This document shows, piece by piece, positions 46,858 through 56,575 of a stretch of DNA of 64,000 nt. The notes under the pieces are model-generated. The model did no database searches. It was given only the letters and a program-made list of their open reading frames with translations, and had not been told where the DNA came from. Location of the stretch: positions 144,004 to 208,003 of the forward strand of contig WGMR01000008.1 in assembly GCA_016124955.1 (NCBI GenBank). Reading direction: 5' to 3'. Source of the DNA: Alphaproteobacteria bacterium. Its GTDB lineage: Bacteria > Pseudomonadota > Alphaproteobacteria > UBA9219 > RFNS01. The position numbers and the translations under genes are program-made. The stretch's first letter is position 1, and each line of letters starts with the position of its first letter.

Positions 46858-48081
46858 TCAGGCATGTTTTTGGACTGTGCCGACCGTACCGGCCGGGTCG
46901 TAATAACGGTATTCGGCGCCTTCGAAATTATGCAGAATCAGGTAATCCCCGTCGCGGCCCGCGATGCGTTCGGGCACGAGCGCGACCTTGCCGCCGCCGC
47001 CCGGCGCATCGATGGCAAATACCGGAACGGCATAGCCGCTTGTGTGGCCGCGCAGCGCATCAATGATTTCCAGCCCCTTGCTGACGGGCGTACGAAAGTG
47101 CGACGAGCCTGTGATCGGGTCCATCTGGAACAGATAATAAGGTTTTACGCGGTTCTTCAGCAGGCCGTGCATCAGCGGTTTTATGATCGCGATATCATCA
47201 TTGATACCTTTCATCAGCACGGTCTGGCTGCCGAGCGGGATGCCGGCGTCAGCGAGGCGCACAAGGGCTTCAGTGCTTTCCGCCGTCAGTTCGCGCGGGT
47301 GGTTGATGTGTATGCTCATCCATAGCGGATGGAATTTCCGTAGCATGGAGGCAAGCTGCGGCGTGATGCGTTGCGGCAGCACGACCGGCACTTTGGTGCC
47401 GATCCGCAAAAATTCTATATGCTTGATGGCACGCAGTTCGCCCAAAAGCCATTCGAGCTTGTCATCGGCAATCGTCAGCGGGTCACCGCCCGAAAGCAGG
47501 ACATCGCGCACTTCGGTATGTGCGCGCAGGTATGCAAGCGCTTGCTCCCATTCCTTGACCGCGAAGGTGCGGTCGCTGCTGCCGACGATGCGTGAACGAT
47601 TGCAGTAACGGCAATAGGTGGAACAGAAGCTGGTAACGAGGAACAGCGCGCGGTCGGGGTAGCGATGCACGAGGCCGGGCGCGACCATATCCGGGTCTTC
47701 GCCCAGCGGGTCGTCCGATTCGCCCGGTGCGACCGTATATTCGTTCATGACGGGGATATGGGTGCGGCGCAGCGGTTCCTGCGGGTCGTCCAGCCCCATA
47801 AGGCCGGCATAATAGGGCGTGATACCGAGCGGCAGCGAACCGGCGCGGGCTACGGCTTCACGTTCGTCGCCGGACAAAACAAACACACGTTCCAGCGCGG
47901 GCAGGGATTTGATGCGGTTGCGCAGCTGCCAGCGCCAATCGTTCCAATCGGCCAGCGGAACATCCGGGTAAAAACGTTGCTTGAACGCGATGGCTTCTAC
48001 GCCAAGCGGGAAGGCTGCGGCGGGCAGCGGGGCGATCTGGTCGTTTGCGGGTGGCCGCGCGGCGGCTAGTGCATGAACCAT
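46858..48081 (-). CDS. KamA-family radical SAM aminomutase (lysine 2,3-aminomutase type)
   Basis: 407 residues from the ATG at 48081. The radical-SAM cluster is CSTYCRYC (C153, C157, C160). The PLP/lysine region appears as LLSGGDPLTI, and FQMDPITGSSHFRTPVSKGLEI is the family signature near the C-terminus. At 407 residues it is nearer catabolic KamA (about 416) than the EF-P modifying EpmB (about 340). The reaction would be L-lysine to beta-lysine, or the related glutamate 2,3-aminomutase reaction. A 115-codon secreted-protein gene ends 13 nt upstream. Confidence 0.87.
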   Translation of the reverse strand: MVHALAAARPPANDQIAPLPAAAFPLGVEAIAFKQRFYPDVPLADWNDWRWQLRNRIKSLPALERVFVLSGDEREAVARAGSLPLGITPYYAGLMGLDDPQEPLRRTHIPVMNEYTVAPGESDDPLGEDPDMVAPGLVHRYPDRALFLVTSFCSTYCRYCNRSRIVGSSDRTFAVKEWEQALAYLRAHTEVRDVLLSGGDPLTIADDKLEWLLGELRAIKHIEFLRIGTKVPVVLPQRITPQLASMLRKFHPLWMSIHINHPRELTAESTEALVRLADAGIPLGSQTVLMKGINDDIAIIKPLMHGLLKNRVKPYYLFQMDPITGSSHFRTPVSKGLEIIDALRGHTSGYAVPVFAIDAPGGGGKVALVPERIAGRDGDYLILHNFEGAEYRYYDPAGTVGTVQKHA

Positions 48082-48094
48082 GTTCGATGTGCAA

Positions 48095-48439
48095 CTACTG
48101 ATGATAGTGAAACAGCGGCTCCGCCGGGACAGGCAGCGGATTTCTGAAATTATGGAACAGCGGGCGATAGCCGGAAAAGACCGGCTGCACGGCGCCGTTG
48201 AACATATCTTGCGAAAGCGCGTAGCTGTCCAGCCCCGTGTTATCAAATACGTCGCCCGAAAGCTGCATGAAGTTCGTGCCCATATCCATGCCGACGAAAA
48301 CATCCCCCATGGGGTTCGGGTTGGCCGGGTAACGGCCATAGGTATCGGCAAAGGTCACATCAACCGCCTGCGCCCCCGCATGCGAGGGCAGCAACAAAAA
48401 CACGGCGGCAAAGAGCGCGGCAAGTCCGTGGCGCAGCAT
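48095..48439 (-). CDS. Small secreted hypothetical protein
   Basis: 114 residues from the ATG at 48439 (a second start codon lies one codon upstream). A signal peptide of about 24 residues (LRHGLAALFAAVFLLLPSHAGAQ) precedes a mature part rich in Asn, Pro, Phe and Met with PANPNPMGDVFVGMDMG and LSQDMFNGAVQPVFSGYRPLF. It has no cysteines and no lipobox. I do not recognise the family. It lies just upstream of the KamA-type gene on the same strand. Confidence 0.68.
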   Translation of the reverse strand: MLRHGLAALFAAVFLLLPSHAGAQAVDVTFADTYGRYPANPNPMGDVFVGMDMGTNFMQLSGDVFDNTGLDSYALSQDMFNGAVQPVFSGYRPLFHNFRNPLPVPAEPLFHYHQ

Positions 48440-48489
48440 CAATCGCTTCCTGCAAAAGGCCTAAATAACATGACAGATAGATAACAATT

Positions 48490-49860
48490 TCAGGCTTCGG
48501 CCACAATAAGCCGGTTGCGCCCCGTTTGTTTGGCCTTATAGACGGCCTCGTCCGCGCGCGCCACCAGCGTGGCCTGGGTATCTTGATCGTCTTTTATATA
48601 GGCAAGCCCGATGCTGACGGTCACGTTTATGCTGCCCGCCGTTTCCGGCAATGTGACCGGCTGGTCGGCGATACGGGCGCGCAAACGGTCGGCGATGGCG
48701 CGTGCTGTCTGCAGATCGGTTTCGGGCAGGACCACGGCGAATTCCTCCCCGCCATAGCGGGCGACGAAATCGACGGCGCGCACGCCGTTGGTGACGCGCA
48801 GCACGACTTCCTTCAGCACCTCATCGCCGGCCTGATGGCCGTATTTGTCGTTGACGCTTTTGAAATGGTCGGCGTCCACAAGCAGAAGCGAAAGCGGCTT
48901 GTGCGTCGATTGGCAATGTTCGATCAGTTGCGGCAAATGGTGGTCGAGATAGCGGCGGTTGAATGCGCCGGTCAGCGGATCGGTCAGCGCCATAGACAGG
49001 CTGTTCTGGTAATTGCTTTTCAGCTTATCATAGCTTCGCTTATGGCGTAGCTGGGTGCGAACGCGCGCCGTAAGCTCGTTGACCTCGATCGGGCGCAGAA
49101 GGTAATCGTTGGCACCGAGATCAAGCCCCTTGGCTACTTTGCCGATATCGCTTTGATGCGCCAAAAGCAGAATGGGCACGTGGCGCGTGGTTTCCTGGCT
49201 GCGCAGTACGGGGCACAGGCGCAATCCGTCATCGGTATTCAGGTTCAGGCTGACGATCACAAGGTCGCAGGCGCCGTCGGCCGCCATTTGCTGCGCGGCG
49301 GCAACGTTCTGTACGCAGCGGGTGGTTGCGGGCAGATCGGCCAGCGTGTTGGTGATCAGGGTGTTATCGAGCTGGTCATCTTCGAGCAAAATGATGTTGG
49401 CATCGCTGATATCGAGTTCGCGCAGCGTTTCCTGCGTCACGCCCATTTGCTTCGATGTGCTTTCGCGCAAACGCCATTCGTCCATAATCAGCTTGAGGCG
49501 CAGCAAGGAGCGTACGCGCGCCAGCAATGCCATGTCGTTGATGGGTTTGCTGAGAAAATCAGCCGCGCCCGCTTCAAGGCCGCGTACGCGGTCCGCGTTA
49601 TCGGTCAGCGCCGTCACCATCACGACGGGGATGTGGGACGTGACGGGGTTTTTCTGCAGGCTTTCGCAAACCTCGAACCCGTCCATTTCCGGCATCATGA
49701 CATCGAGCAAGATGATATCGGGCGGGTCCTGCGCCGCGATATCGAGCGCTTCGCGCCCACCCGTGGCGGTGACCACGGTATAATATTCGCGCGTCAAGCG
49801 CGCAGCGAGCAGCTTGATGTTCAGCGGATTGTCGTCAACGATGAGGATGCGGCCGGACAT
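48490..49860 (-). CDS. pleD: PleD-type response regulator diguanylate cyclase (REC-REC-GGDEF)
   Basis: 456 residues, as in Caulobacter PleD. REC1 (1-120) has phosphoacceptor Asp53 in IILLDVMMPE. REC2 (about 152-275) lacks the acceptor Asp (VIVSLNLNTDDG), a known feature of PleD adaptor domains. The GGDEF domain (about 290-455) has an intact active site, RYGGEEF, with the RAVD inhibitory site five residues before it. It makes c-di-GMP to drive polar development. It lies 18 nt downstream of divK. Confidence 0.94.
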   Translation of the reverse strand: MSGRILIVDDNPLNIKLLAARLTREYYTVVTATGGREALDIAAQDPPDIILLDVMMPEMDGFEVCESLQKNPVTSHIPVVMVTALTDNADRVRGLEAGAADFLSKPINDMALLARVRSLLRLKLIMDEWRLRESTSKQMGVTQETLRELDISDANIILLEDDQLDNTLITNTLADLPATTRCVQNVAAAQQMAADGACDLVIVSLNLNTDDGLRLCPVLRSQETTRHVPILLLAHQSDIGKVAKGLDLGANDYLLRPIEVNELTARVRTQLRHKRSYDKLKSNYQNSLSMALTDPLTGAFNRRYLDHHLPQLIEHCQSTHKPLSLLLVDADHFKSVNDKYGHQAGDEVLKEVVLRVTNGVRAVDFVARYGGEEFAVVLPETDLQTARAIADRLRARIADQPVTLPETAGSINVTVSIGLAYIKDDQDTQATLVARADEAVYKAKQTGRNRLIVAEA

Positions 49861-49878
49861 GGGATATCAGGTTACCAC

Positions 49879-50271
49879 TTATTCCAGGAACTGTTGTATG
49901 GTTTTAAGAAATTTATTCACGGAAATAGGCTTGGCGATATAACCTTCGCAACCGCCGGCGCGGATTTTTTCCTCGTCCCCCTTCATGGCGAAGGCGGTGA
50001 CGGCGATGATGGGAATATGTTTCAGGCCTTGATCTTCCTTGAACCACTTGGTGACTTCAAGCCCCGAAACTTCCGGCAGCTGGATATCCATTAAAATAAG
50101 ATCGGGAGTATGCGCGCGCGCGACCTTGAGCGCTTCCATGCCGTCACGCGTCTCCAGCGTGGCGTAGCCGTGGGCTTCGAGCAAATCGCGGAACAGCTTC
50201 ATGTTGAGTTCGTTGTCCTCAACGATCAACACGAGCTTACGCTTACGGGTGGGCGTGGCCGTTTCTGCCAT
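49879..50271 (-). CDS. divK: Single-domain response regulator DivK
   Basis: 130 residues: a basic N-terminal extension followed by one receiver domain. The acidic pocket is in [22 protein letters not shown], the phosphoacceptor Asp is in [13 protein letters not shown], and the conserved Lys is in YIAKPIS. Genomic pairing with pleD is the diagnostic alphaproteobacterial arrangement. DivK inhibits the DivL-CckA phosphorelay and so CtrA. A CtrA-like site lies upstream. Confidence 0.94.
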   Translation of the reverse strand: MAETATPTRKRKLVLIVEDNELNMKLFRDLLEAHGYATLETRDGMEALKVARAHTPDLILMDIQLPEVSGLEVTKWFKEDQGLKHIPIIAVTAFAMKGDEEKIRAGGCEGYIAKPISVNKFLKTIQQFLE

Positions 50272-50330
50272 GGAACGCTCTGGGCATGACGAAAGAGAAG
50301 GGATGCGTACCTATAAGATCGCGATTTCCG

Positions 50331-50346
50331 GTTAATAAATGATTAC
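50331..50346 (-). promoter_or_regulatory. CtrA-like site upstream of divK
   Basis: On the minus strand GTAA-N7-TTAAC matches the CtrA consensus at 8 of 9 positions, 60 bp ahead of the divK ATG. divK is a CtrA target in Caulobacter. Pattern match only. Confidence 0.45.
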
Positions 50347-50374
50347 GTATGCGCCCGCGCCTTAAGAAATGGGC

Positions 50375-51184
50375 CTAACAGCCGGGCCGGGCAAGGGGTT
50401 CAAGTTCGGACAGTGTGCCGGTCAGGACAAAATCGCCGTAATCGATGACCATGGAGGAAGCGACGCCGTTGGCCAGCAGGTGCATGTCCATTTCGTAATC
50501 GGGTTCGCCGGTTTCGCCATCGGGGCGGAAAAAGGCCATCCGGACCGGCCAGCTCGGCTGCTTCAGCAGTTCGTTCGATTTTAAATCCTTATCGGCCATG
50601 GCCGCGGCAGTGTCTTCGATCTTGGGGGAAATGAAGACGCTGGTTTCGATCATGCCTTCTTCGTCATTGCCGTCGAAGATCGTGCGTTTGAAGAAGCGGT
50701 TGCCTTCGTCGGCCGCGCGCAGAACCTCGAATGTGTGGGCGGAGGGAAACAGCGTGCCCGCCGGCAGTTTTATGCTGGTTTCCTTCGGCAGGTGATAGGT
50801 GGCCTCGCCGCCATCCTTACCGAGTTCCGCTTCGCCGCGCAAATTGGTGGTTTCCTGCCCGTTGCTGAGGCTGCGGGTGGCGAAGCGGTATCGCTTGCCG
50901 TTCTTGGCTTCCCATGTGGAGAAAGAAGAAACCCGGTCAACCACATCGCCTTCGGCGTAATAGAATTTGAGCTGGAGTTTCTGGTCGATGATCCATGCGT
51001 CGCACGCATCGGCCCATTCAAAAAACATCTTGCCTTCGACCCCGGCGACCGAGCTGCCGTTGCGGGCCGAAGCCATCTTCATATCGTAAATCGCGCGGTG
51101 CGGCGCGAAGCTGGCGACTGCCGCATGCGCGGGTGCGCCAAGGCAGGAAAGGGCAAGAACGGCAGGCAAAATGAATTTGAACAC
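50375..51184 (-). CDS. eipB: EipB-family periplasmic envelope protein (DUF1849)
   Basis: 269 residues from a GTG start with GAGG upstream. A signal peptide (1-22, ending PAHAA) precedes an EipB domain starting FAPHRAIYDMKMASARNGS. The single Cys in ADACDAWIIDQ and the extreme C-terminal Cys match the conserved disulfide pair of EipB. In Brucella EipB is a spiral beta-sheet periplasmic protein needed for envelope integrity and virulence. It is upstream of nothing on its strand except the divK unit, 103 bp away. Confidence 0.87.
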   Translation of the reverse strand: MFKFILPAVLALSCLGAPAHAAVASFAPHRAIYDMKMASARNGSSVAGVEGKMFFEWADACDAWIIDQKLQLKFYYAEGDVVDRVSSFSTWEAKNGKRYRFATRSLSNGQETTNLRGEAELGKDGGEATYHLPKETSIKLPAGTLFPSAHTFEVLRAADEGNRFFKRTIFDGNDEEGMIETSVFISPKIEDTAAAMADKDLKSNELLKQPSWPVRMAFFRPDGETGEPDYEMDMHLLANGVASSMVIDYGDFVLTGTLSELEPLARPGC

Positions 51185-51493
51185 GCGGTGCCTCGGGCTT
51201 GGGTGGGCTGATAACGGCCTTCAGGATACCGTTACCGGGTTAACATACTTTCCCGGTAACTTCGACTTTGTTATGGCGGCCAGCAGCCAAAGGCGCGAAA
51301 AACCGCGAATCGGCGGGCGGCGGCAAAAAATGCCGCTGTGCCGGTTCTATGGTGTGCGGGGCGGAATCTTTTGACCCCCCGCGTGCGGCCAAAACAGGCA
51401 TATTTTCTATATGAATCAATATATTGGACTTTGGCCCGGCTCTTGCAATGCAAGCAGCCAAGGAAGGTATTTTACACGGCGGGAGATTTTGAA
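51185..51493. other. Intergenic region between eipB and GGDEF gene
   Basis: 309 bases between divergent genes. It holds the perfect inverted repeat GTTACCGGG (51231-51239) / CCCGGTAAC (51252-51260), annotated separately. The rest is GC-rich without a recognised RNA or terminator. An open frame from 51338 runs into the GGDEF gene but has no SD, so its first 52 codons are probably untranslated. Confidence 0.6.
51231..51260. repeat. 9-bp perfect inverted repeat upstream of eipB
   Basis: GTTACCGGG and CCCGGTAAC are separated by 12 nt (TTAACATACTTT), 47-76 bp upstream of the eipB GTG. It resembles an operator for a dimeric regulator. No U-tract follows on either strand, so it is not a terminator. 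Confidence 0.7.
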
Positions 51494-52180
51494 ATGAACA
51501 GATTGGCATCGCTTACGAACAAACCCACGGCACGCAGCAGCAAGCTGGCGGCACTGGCAGGCGGGTTGCTCGATACCCGGCTTTTGTCCAAATTCGACCC
51601 GGCCGCGCTCAACAACATCGACGAAGCGCGCGAAGTTCTGGTGCAGGCCGAACGCCTGATCGAAGAACAGCAAAAACGCATCAAGCAGCTTGAAAACCTC
51701 GCGCTGACCGACGAGCTGACAAGCCTCGTGAACCGCCGCGGGCTGATGAGCGAACTGAAGCGCGAGCTTGCGGTTGCTTCGCGCGACAAGGCCGGTAACG
51801 GCGTGCTCGTGCTTTGCGATCTCGACGGCTTCAAGAAAATCAACGACACCTACGGCCATCTTGCCGGCGATGCCTATCTGCAGGCGGTCGCGGCGACGCT
51901 TTCGCATGAAGTGCGCTCAAGCGACGTTGTGGCCCGTATCGGCGGCGACGAATTTGCCGTGCTGCTGACCCGCGTCGAGGCCGCCACCGGCCTTTTGCGC
52001 GCCACCAAGCTTGAACGCGCCTTCAACACGCGCATGATGCAGTGGCAGGGCCGCACACTGCCGCTTCGCGCCAGCTTCGGTTTTTCTGTCTATACCGGGA
52101 CGGACGTGCCGGAAACGCTGCTCAGCTCGGCCGATCTGAAGCTTTATGCGCAAAAGACACGCGCAAAGGCGCTGCGGTAG
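51494..52180 (+). CDS. GGDEF diguanylate cyclase, single-domain
   Basis: 228 residues from the ATG at 51494; the SD (GGGAGA) is about 9 nt upstream. A short helical N-terminus with EEQQKRIKQLENLALTDELT (a coiled-coil lead-in common to GGDEF proteins) precedes the catalytic domain. The active site is GGDEF in VARIGGDEFAVLL, and RSSD five residues earlier fits the inhibitory I-site. LCDLDGFKKINDTYGH binds the metal. No transmembrane segment or sensor domain is present, so it is probably a cytoplasmic cyclase. It is the second c-di-GMP synthase in this window. Confidence 0.93.
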   Translation: MNRLASLTNKPTARSSKLAALAGGLLDTRLLSKFDPAALNNIDEAREVLVQAERLIEEQQKRIKQLENLALTDELTSLVNRRGLMSELKRELAVASRDKAGNGVLVLCDLDGFKKINDTYGHLAGDAYLQAVAATLSHEVRSSDVVARIGGDEFAVLLTRVEAATGLLRATKLERAFNTRMMQWQGRTLPLRASFGFSVYTGTDVPETLLSSADLKLYAQKTRAKALR

Positions 52181-52200
52181 AGAAAACTTGTTTCAAAAAA

Positions 52201-54009
52201 TTATGAAGCTTTCTTCACCGGCGGCGGTTTGAGCTGGATGTGCAGCTCGCGCAGCCGTTCAACCGGGACGCTGTTGGGCGCCTGCATCATCAAATCTTCC
52301 GCCTGCTGGTTGAGCGGGAAGGCGATGATCTCGCGGATATTCGGTTCTTCCGCCAGCAGCATCACAATGCGGTCGATACCGGGCGCGGAACCGCCGTGCG
52401 GCGGCGCGCCGAGCTTGAGCGCGGAAAGCATGCCGCCGAAACGTTCCTCCAGATCCTCCCGGCTGTAACCGGCGATGCCGAAGGCCTTGTACATGATTTC
52501 GGGCACGTGGTTCCTGATCGCGCCCGAGGAAAGCTCTACGCCGTTGCAAACAATATCGTACTGATACGCCTTGACCGTGAGCGGATCCTGTTTTTCGAGC
52601 GCTTCGAGCCCGCCTTGCGGCATCGAAAACGGGTTGTGCGAAAAATCGATCTTCTTGCGGTCTTCGTCATATTCGAACATCGGGTAATCGACGATCCAGC
52701 AGAAGCGGAACGCGTTCTTTTCGACGATATCCATATCCTGCGCAATTCGGGTGCGCGCGGCGCCGGCCATTTTCACGGCCGCATCGGTTTTGTCGCACAC
52801 GAAGAACACGGCGTCGCCGTCCTCGCAGCCGGTGATTTTGCGCAAATCCTGCTGCGCCGCTTCGGGCACGAACTTGGCGATGGGGCCCTTGCCCGCGCCG
52901 CCTTCGAACAGGATGTAGCCAAGCCCCGGCGCACCCAGGCCTTGCGCCCAGCTGTTCAGTTTGTCGAAGAAGCTGCGCGGCTGGCTCGCGACGCCGGGCG
53001 CGCGTATGGTGCGCACCACGCCGCCGGCATCGACGATGCCGCGGAAGGCACGGAATTCGACATCCGGGCGTTTGAAGACCTCGGTCGCATCGGTGATCAG
53101 CAGCGGGTTGCGTAAATCGGGCTTGTCGGAGCCGTATTTGAGCATCGCTTCATCGTACGGGATGCGCGGAAATGGCGCCTGTGTCACCTCCGGCTTCTTT
53201 TCGCGGCGGAAGCCGCCGAATTCGTCGAACACGCCGTGCATCACGGGCTCGACGGCCGCGAACACGTCTTCCTGCGTCACGAAGCTCATTTCCAGGTCGA
53301 GCTGGTAGAATTCGCCGGGGCTGCGGTCGGCGCGGCTGTCTTCGTCGCGGAAGCAGGGCGCGATCTGGAAGTAACGGTCATAGCCCGCGATCATCAGCAA
53401 CTGCTTGAACTGCTGCGGGGCTTGCGGCAACGCATAGAACTTGCCGGGATGCAGGCGGCTTGGCACCAGGAAGTCGCGCGCGCCTTCGGGGCTCGAGCTG
53501 GTCAGGATGGGCGTCTGGAATTCGTGGAAACCCTGTTCGATCATGCGGCGGCGGATCGAGGCGATGACGTTGGAGCGCAGGATAAGATTTTCCTGCATCT
53601 TCTGGCGGCGCAGATCAAGGAAGCGGTAGCGCAGCCGCACTTCTTCGCCCGTATCGGCATCGGCATTCACCTGCATGGGCAGCGGTTCTGCCGCGCCCTG
53701 CACGTCGAACGCTTCGATATCCAGCTCGACCGCGCCGGTGGGCAGCTTGTCGTTCTGGGTTTCGTCGGGGCGCTTGACCACCTTGCCGGTGACCGTGACC
53801 ACGCTTTCGTTTTTCACCGCCTCGACCTTCGGGAAAATCGTGCTTTCGCGGTCGATCACACACTGGGTCAGGCCGTAATGATCGCGCAGATCGACGAACA
53901 CGAGGCTGCCATGGTCGCGCTTGCGGTGCACCCAGCCGGAAATGCGGACGGTCTCGCCGATATGGCTGGCGCGGAGCTGGCCGCAGTTATGGGTACGATA
54001 TGGGTGCAT
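52201..54009 (-). CDS. aspS: Aspartate-tRNA ligase
   Basis: 602 residues from the ATG at 54009, chosen because [13 protein letters not shown] matches the conserved AspRS N-terminus; an ATG 5 codons upstream is alternative. An OB-fold anticodon-binding domain ([14 protein letters not shown]) is followed by a bacterial GAD insertion and by class II motifs ([24 protein letters not shown], and [22 protein letters not shown]). It charges tRNA-Asp, and possibly tRNA-Asn if the GatCAB route is used. Its stop lies 20 nt from the convergent GGDEF gene stop. Confidence 0.96.
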   Translation of the reverse strand: MHPYRTHNCGQLRASHIGETVRISGWVHRKRDHGSLVFVDLRDHYGLTQCVIDRESTIFPKVEAVKNESVVTVTGKVVKRPDETQNDKLPTGAVELDIEAFDVQGAAEPLPMQVNADADTGEEVRLRYRFLDLRRQKMQENLILRSNVIASIRRRMIEQGFHEFQTPILTSSSPEGARDFLVPSRLHPGKFYALPQAPQQFKQLLMIAGYDRYFQIAPCFRDEDSRADRSPGEFYQLDLEMSFVTQEDVFAAVEPVMHGVFDEFGGFRREKKPEVTQAPFPRIPYDEAMLKYGSDKPDLRNPLLITDATEVFKRPDVEFRAFRGIVDAGGVVRTIRAPGVASQPRSFFDKLNSWAQGLGAPGLGYILFEGGAGKGPIAKFVPEAAQQDLRKITGCEDGDAVFFVCDKTDAAVKMAGAARTRIAQDMDIVEKNAFRFCWIVDYPMFEYDEDRKKIDFSHNPFSMPQGGLEALEKQDPLTVKAYQYDIVCNGVELSSGAIRNHVPEIMYKAFGIAGYSREDLEERFGGMLSALKLGAPPHGGSAPGIDRIVMLLAEEPNIREIIAFPLNQQAEDLMMQAPNSVPVERLRELHIQLKPPPVKKAS

Positions 54010-54095
54010 CCGGTAACTCGTCATGCTAGGTTAAGCGCCAGAGAGCACTCGAAATGCCCCGTTTTGTCAAGAATATAGCCTGAAACCCCGCCAAT

Positions 54096-55262
54096 ATGAC
54101 CCTCGTAACCGCCACTGAACAGCTTGCCGCCTTCTGCCAAAGCCTTAAGGGGGCGGATTTTGTCACCGTCGATACCGAATTCATGCGGGAACGGACCTAT
54201 TGGCCCAAGGTCTGCCTGATCCAGCTTGGCGGGCCAGACGCCGCCGTGGCGGTGGACCCGCTGGCGGAGAGTATCGACCTTGCGCCGCTTCTGGGGCTGA
54301 TGAACGACCCTTCCATCCTGAAGGTTTTTCATGCCGCCCGGCAGGATATCGAAATTTTCTATAACCTGACCGGCAAGGTGCCCGCGCCGCTGTTCGACAG
54401 CCAGATCGCGGCGATGGTTTGCGGGTTCGGCGAGGCCGCGAGCTATGAATCGCTTGCGGGCAAGCTTGCGGGCGCGCGGATCGACAAATCCAGCCGTTTC
54501 ACCGATTGGGCCTACAGGCCGCTAAGCCAGAAGCAGATCGATTACGCGCTCGGCGACGTGACTCATCTGCGCGTGGTTTATGAAAAACTGCGCGAACAGC
54601 TTGCGGAAAACGGCCGCACCGAATGGGTGACCGAAGAAATGGCGCAGCTTTCCGACCCCGCCAAATACCGCATGGACCCGGAAACCGCGTGGCAGAGGCT
54701 GAAGCTCCGCAACGAAAAGCCGCGCGTGCGCGCGCTGGTGAAGGAGCTGGCGGCGTGGCGCGAGGCTGAGGCGCAGAAAATCAATGTGCCGCGCCAACGC
54801 GTGATCAGGGACGAAACATTGCTGGAAATCGCGCACCATGCACCGGCCACCACGGCCGACCTTGCGCGCACGCGCGGGCTTAGCCAGAATTTTGCCGAAG
54901 GGCGGCAGGGCAGGGAGCTGATGGCCGCGGTCGAACGCGCGCAGGCCGTGCCATCCGATCAATGCCCGCCGGGCGCGGGCAAGCGGGTTTTGCCTTCATG
55001 GATCGGGCCGACCGTTGATCTGCTCAAGGTCTTGCTCAAGCACGTATGCGAACAGCACGGCGTGGCGCCCAAACTGATTGCGACCACGGACGATCTTGAA
55101 GATATCGCGGCGAACGACAATGCGGACGTTCCCGCCCTGCACGGCTGGCGCCACGAAATGTTCGGGAAACTGGCGCTGCAGCTCAAGCACGGCGAACTGG
55201 CGCTCAAGCTCGAAAAGCGGGGCGTCGCGCTTGCTAAAGTTGGATCCGCAGAGCGGAATTAA
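54096..55262 (+). CDS. rnd: Ribonuclease D
   Basis: 388 residues. The DEDD exonuclease motifs are DTEFMRERTYWPKVCLIQL, HAARQDIEIF, and the YALGDVTHLRVVYE tail of motif III. The HRDC domain sits in the C-terminal half (RDETLLEIAHHAPAT). RNase D trims tRNA and other small RNA 3' ends. It is divergent from aspS by 86 bp. Its last 29 nt overlap the end of ppx on the other strand. Confidence 0.95.
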   Translation: MTLVTATEQLAAFCQSLKGADFVTVDTEFMRERTYWPKVCLIQLGGPDAAVAVDPLAESIDLAPLLGLMNDPSILKVFHAARQDIEIFYNLTGKVPAPLFDSQIAAMVCGFGEAASYESLAGKLAGARIDKSSRFTDWAYRPLSQKQIDYALGDVTHLRVVYEKLREQLAENGRTEWVTEEMAQLSDPAKYRMDPETAWQRLKLRNEKPRVRALVKELAAWREAEAQKINVPRQRVIRDETLLEIAHHAPATTADLARTRGLSQNFAEGRQGRELMAAVERAQAVPSDQCPPGAGKRVLPSWIGPTVDLLKVLLKHVCEQHGVAPKLIATTDDLEDIAANDNADVPALHGWRHEMFGKLALQLKHGELALKLEKRGVALAKVGSAERN

Positions 55263-56328
55263 TATCCCTGCTCGGGATGATGGCGGCAGTTTTCATGTGC
55301 CTGCCCGATGAAACGGGCCTTTTGACGAAGGACGTTTGCTGTTCCGTCATCTTGCAGATGATGCCTTCGCGCAGGCCCAGTTTCGAGAAGGTTATGGTTT
55401 TCGCGCCGGTCAGCTTGATGAGCCGCAAAAGCGCGAGCGCGACGCCCGGTATGGCCTTGCCGCGGCGCGGGATCTTTTTGTTCATTTTTTTCGGATCGGT
55501 CGCCGCAAGCGTTTTCAGGAATTTTGCGAACGGCGCGCATGCGATCGTGTGGCCGTGCAGCTTGTCCTTTTTCTTCCGGGCAACAAGGTAAAGCTTGCCG
55601 ATTTTGCGGAAAGTACCGCCGACGCACACAAGATGTTTGCGGTTGCGCCCGAGCCAGGCGATGCGGGCGTAATACTGGTCAATAATACGGGCGGTTTCCT
55701 TCGCGCCGCGGGTTTTCATGCTGTTGTGCAGCGCCAGCGCGCCAAGTGGCAGCGCCGCTACCTCCTGCGTGCCGCCGCCCTTGCGCAGCACGGCATTGAG
55801 GTTTGTGATCTGCATGCTGCCGCCGCCGGCATCGACCACGAGGCCGCGCGCCTTCGGCAACCCCAGATGCACGCCGCGCGCCGCCAGCACGCCTTCCGTC
55901 GTGGCGTTTAAAACACGGGCGTTCCAGCCGAATTGACGGGCAATGCCCTTGACAAAATCGCCGCCGTCAGACGCAAGCCGCACGGCTGCGGTCGCGACTA
56001 CGATAACGTTGCAATCGGGGATTTCGCGGGCCTTCACTTGCCGCGCGAATTCCTTCAGCGTCGCGAGCGCCATGGATTTGCCGCGCTTCGGCAGCTTGTA
56101 GCTGCGCCCGGCCTTGGGGGCGACGATATCGAGCAACGAGCCCAGCTCGCAGAACTTCTTTTCGTTTAACTCAAGCACCGGCTTGCCGTTGTACCAGCGA
56201 TAAACAACCATGCGCACGCTGTTGGAACCGATATCGATGATCGCAATGGGGCGGGTGAGATAGATTTCCTGATGGATGTTTTGCAGCGACGCCGGAGGTT
56301 CGGGGGGACGCAGGATGGTTTTCGCCAT
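55234..56328 (-). CDS. ppx: Ppx/GppA-family phosphatase (exopolyphosphatase)
   Basis: 364 residues from the ATG at 56328 (AAAGG upstream); the long N-terminal frame above it is not expected in the family. The ASKHA-fold ATPase core is visible as PIAIIDIGSNSVRMVVYRW (phosphate-1), VVDAGGGSMQI (phosphate-2), plus KTITFSKLGLREGI. It is about 100 residues shorter than E. coli Ppx and lacks the C-terminal HD-like region, like short Ppx1 types. It degrades inorganic polyphosphate or pppGpp. ppk1 lies 4.2 kb upstream on the same strand, beyond an accessory island. Confidence 0.92.
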   Translation of the reverse strand: MAKTILRPPEPPASLQNIHQEIYLTRPIAIIDIGSNSVRMVVYRWYNGKPVLELNEKKFCELGSLLDIVAPKAGRSYKLPKRGKSMALATLKEFARQVKAREIPDCNVIVVATAAVRLASDGGDFVKGIARQFGWNARVLNATTEGVLAARGVHLGLPKARGLVVDAGGGSMQITNLNAVLRKGGGTQEVAALPLGALALHNSMKTRGAKETARIIDQYYARIAWLGRNRKHLVCVGGTFRKIGKLYLVARKKKDKLHGHTIACAPFAKFLKTLAATDPKKMNKKIPRRGKAIPGVALALLRLIKLTGAKTITFSKLGLREGIICKMTEQQTSFVKRPVSSGRHMKTAAIIPSRDINSALRIQL

Positions 56329-56575
56329 AGCGGGCCTTTCGTTGGTGCCCGATTCGGGCCGATTGTGCTTTGCACAAACTAGACCTTCGTATGCATGATG
56401 GCAATTATCCCAACAAGTTTTCCACCGTTTTTCGCCGCCTGTCACAGCCAGTTAAAACGGGTAACAAGTTGTTTTTGAAAAAAATGCACGTGCGCATGCA
56501 AGCATCGCTTCCACGGTTTCACTGGATGATGTAGAATGAACTCGAGAATCGTTGTGTTGGCCCGGAAGGTGCAAA

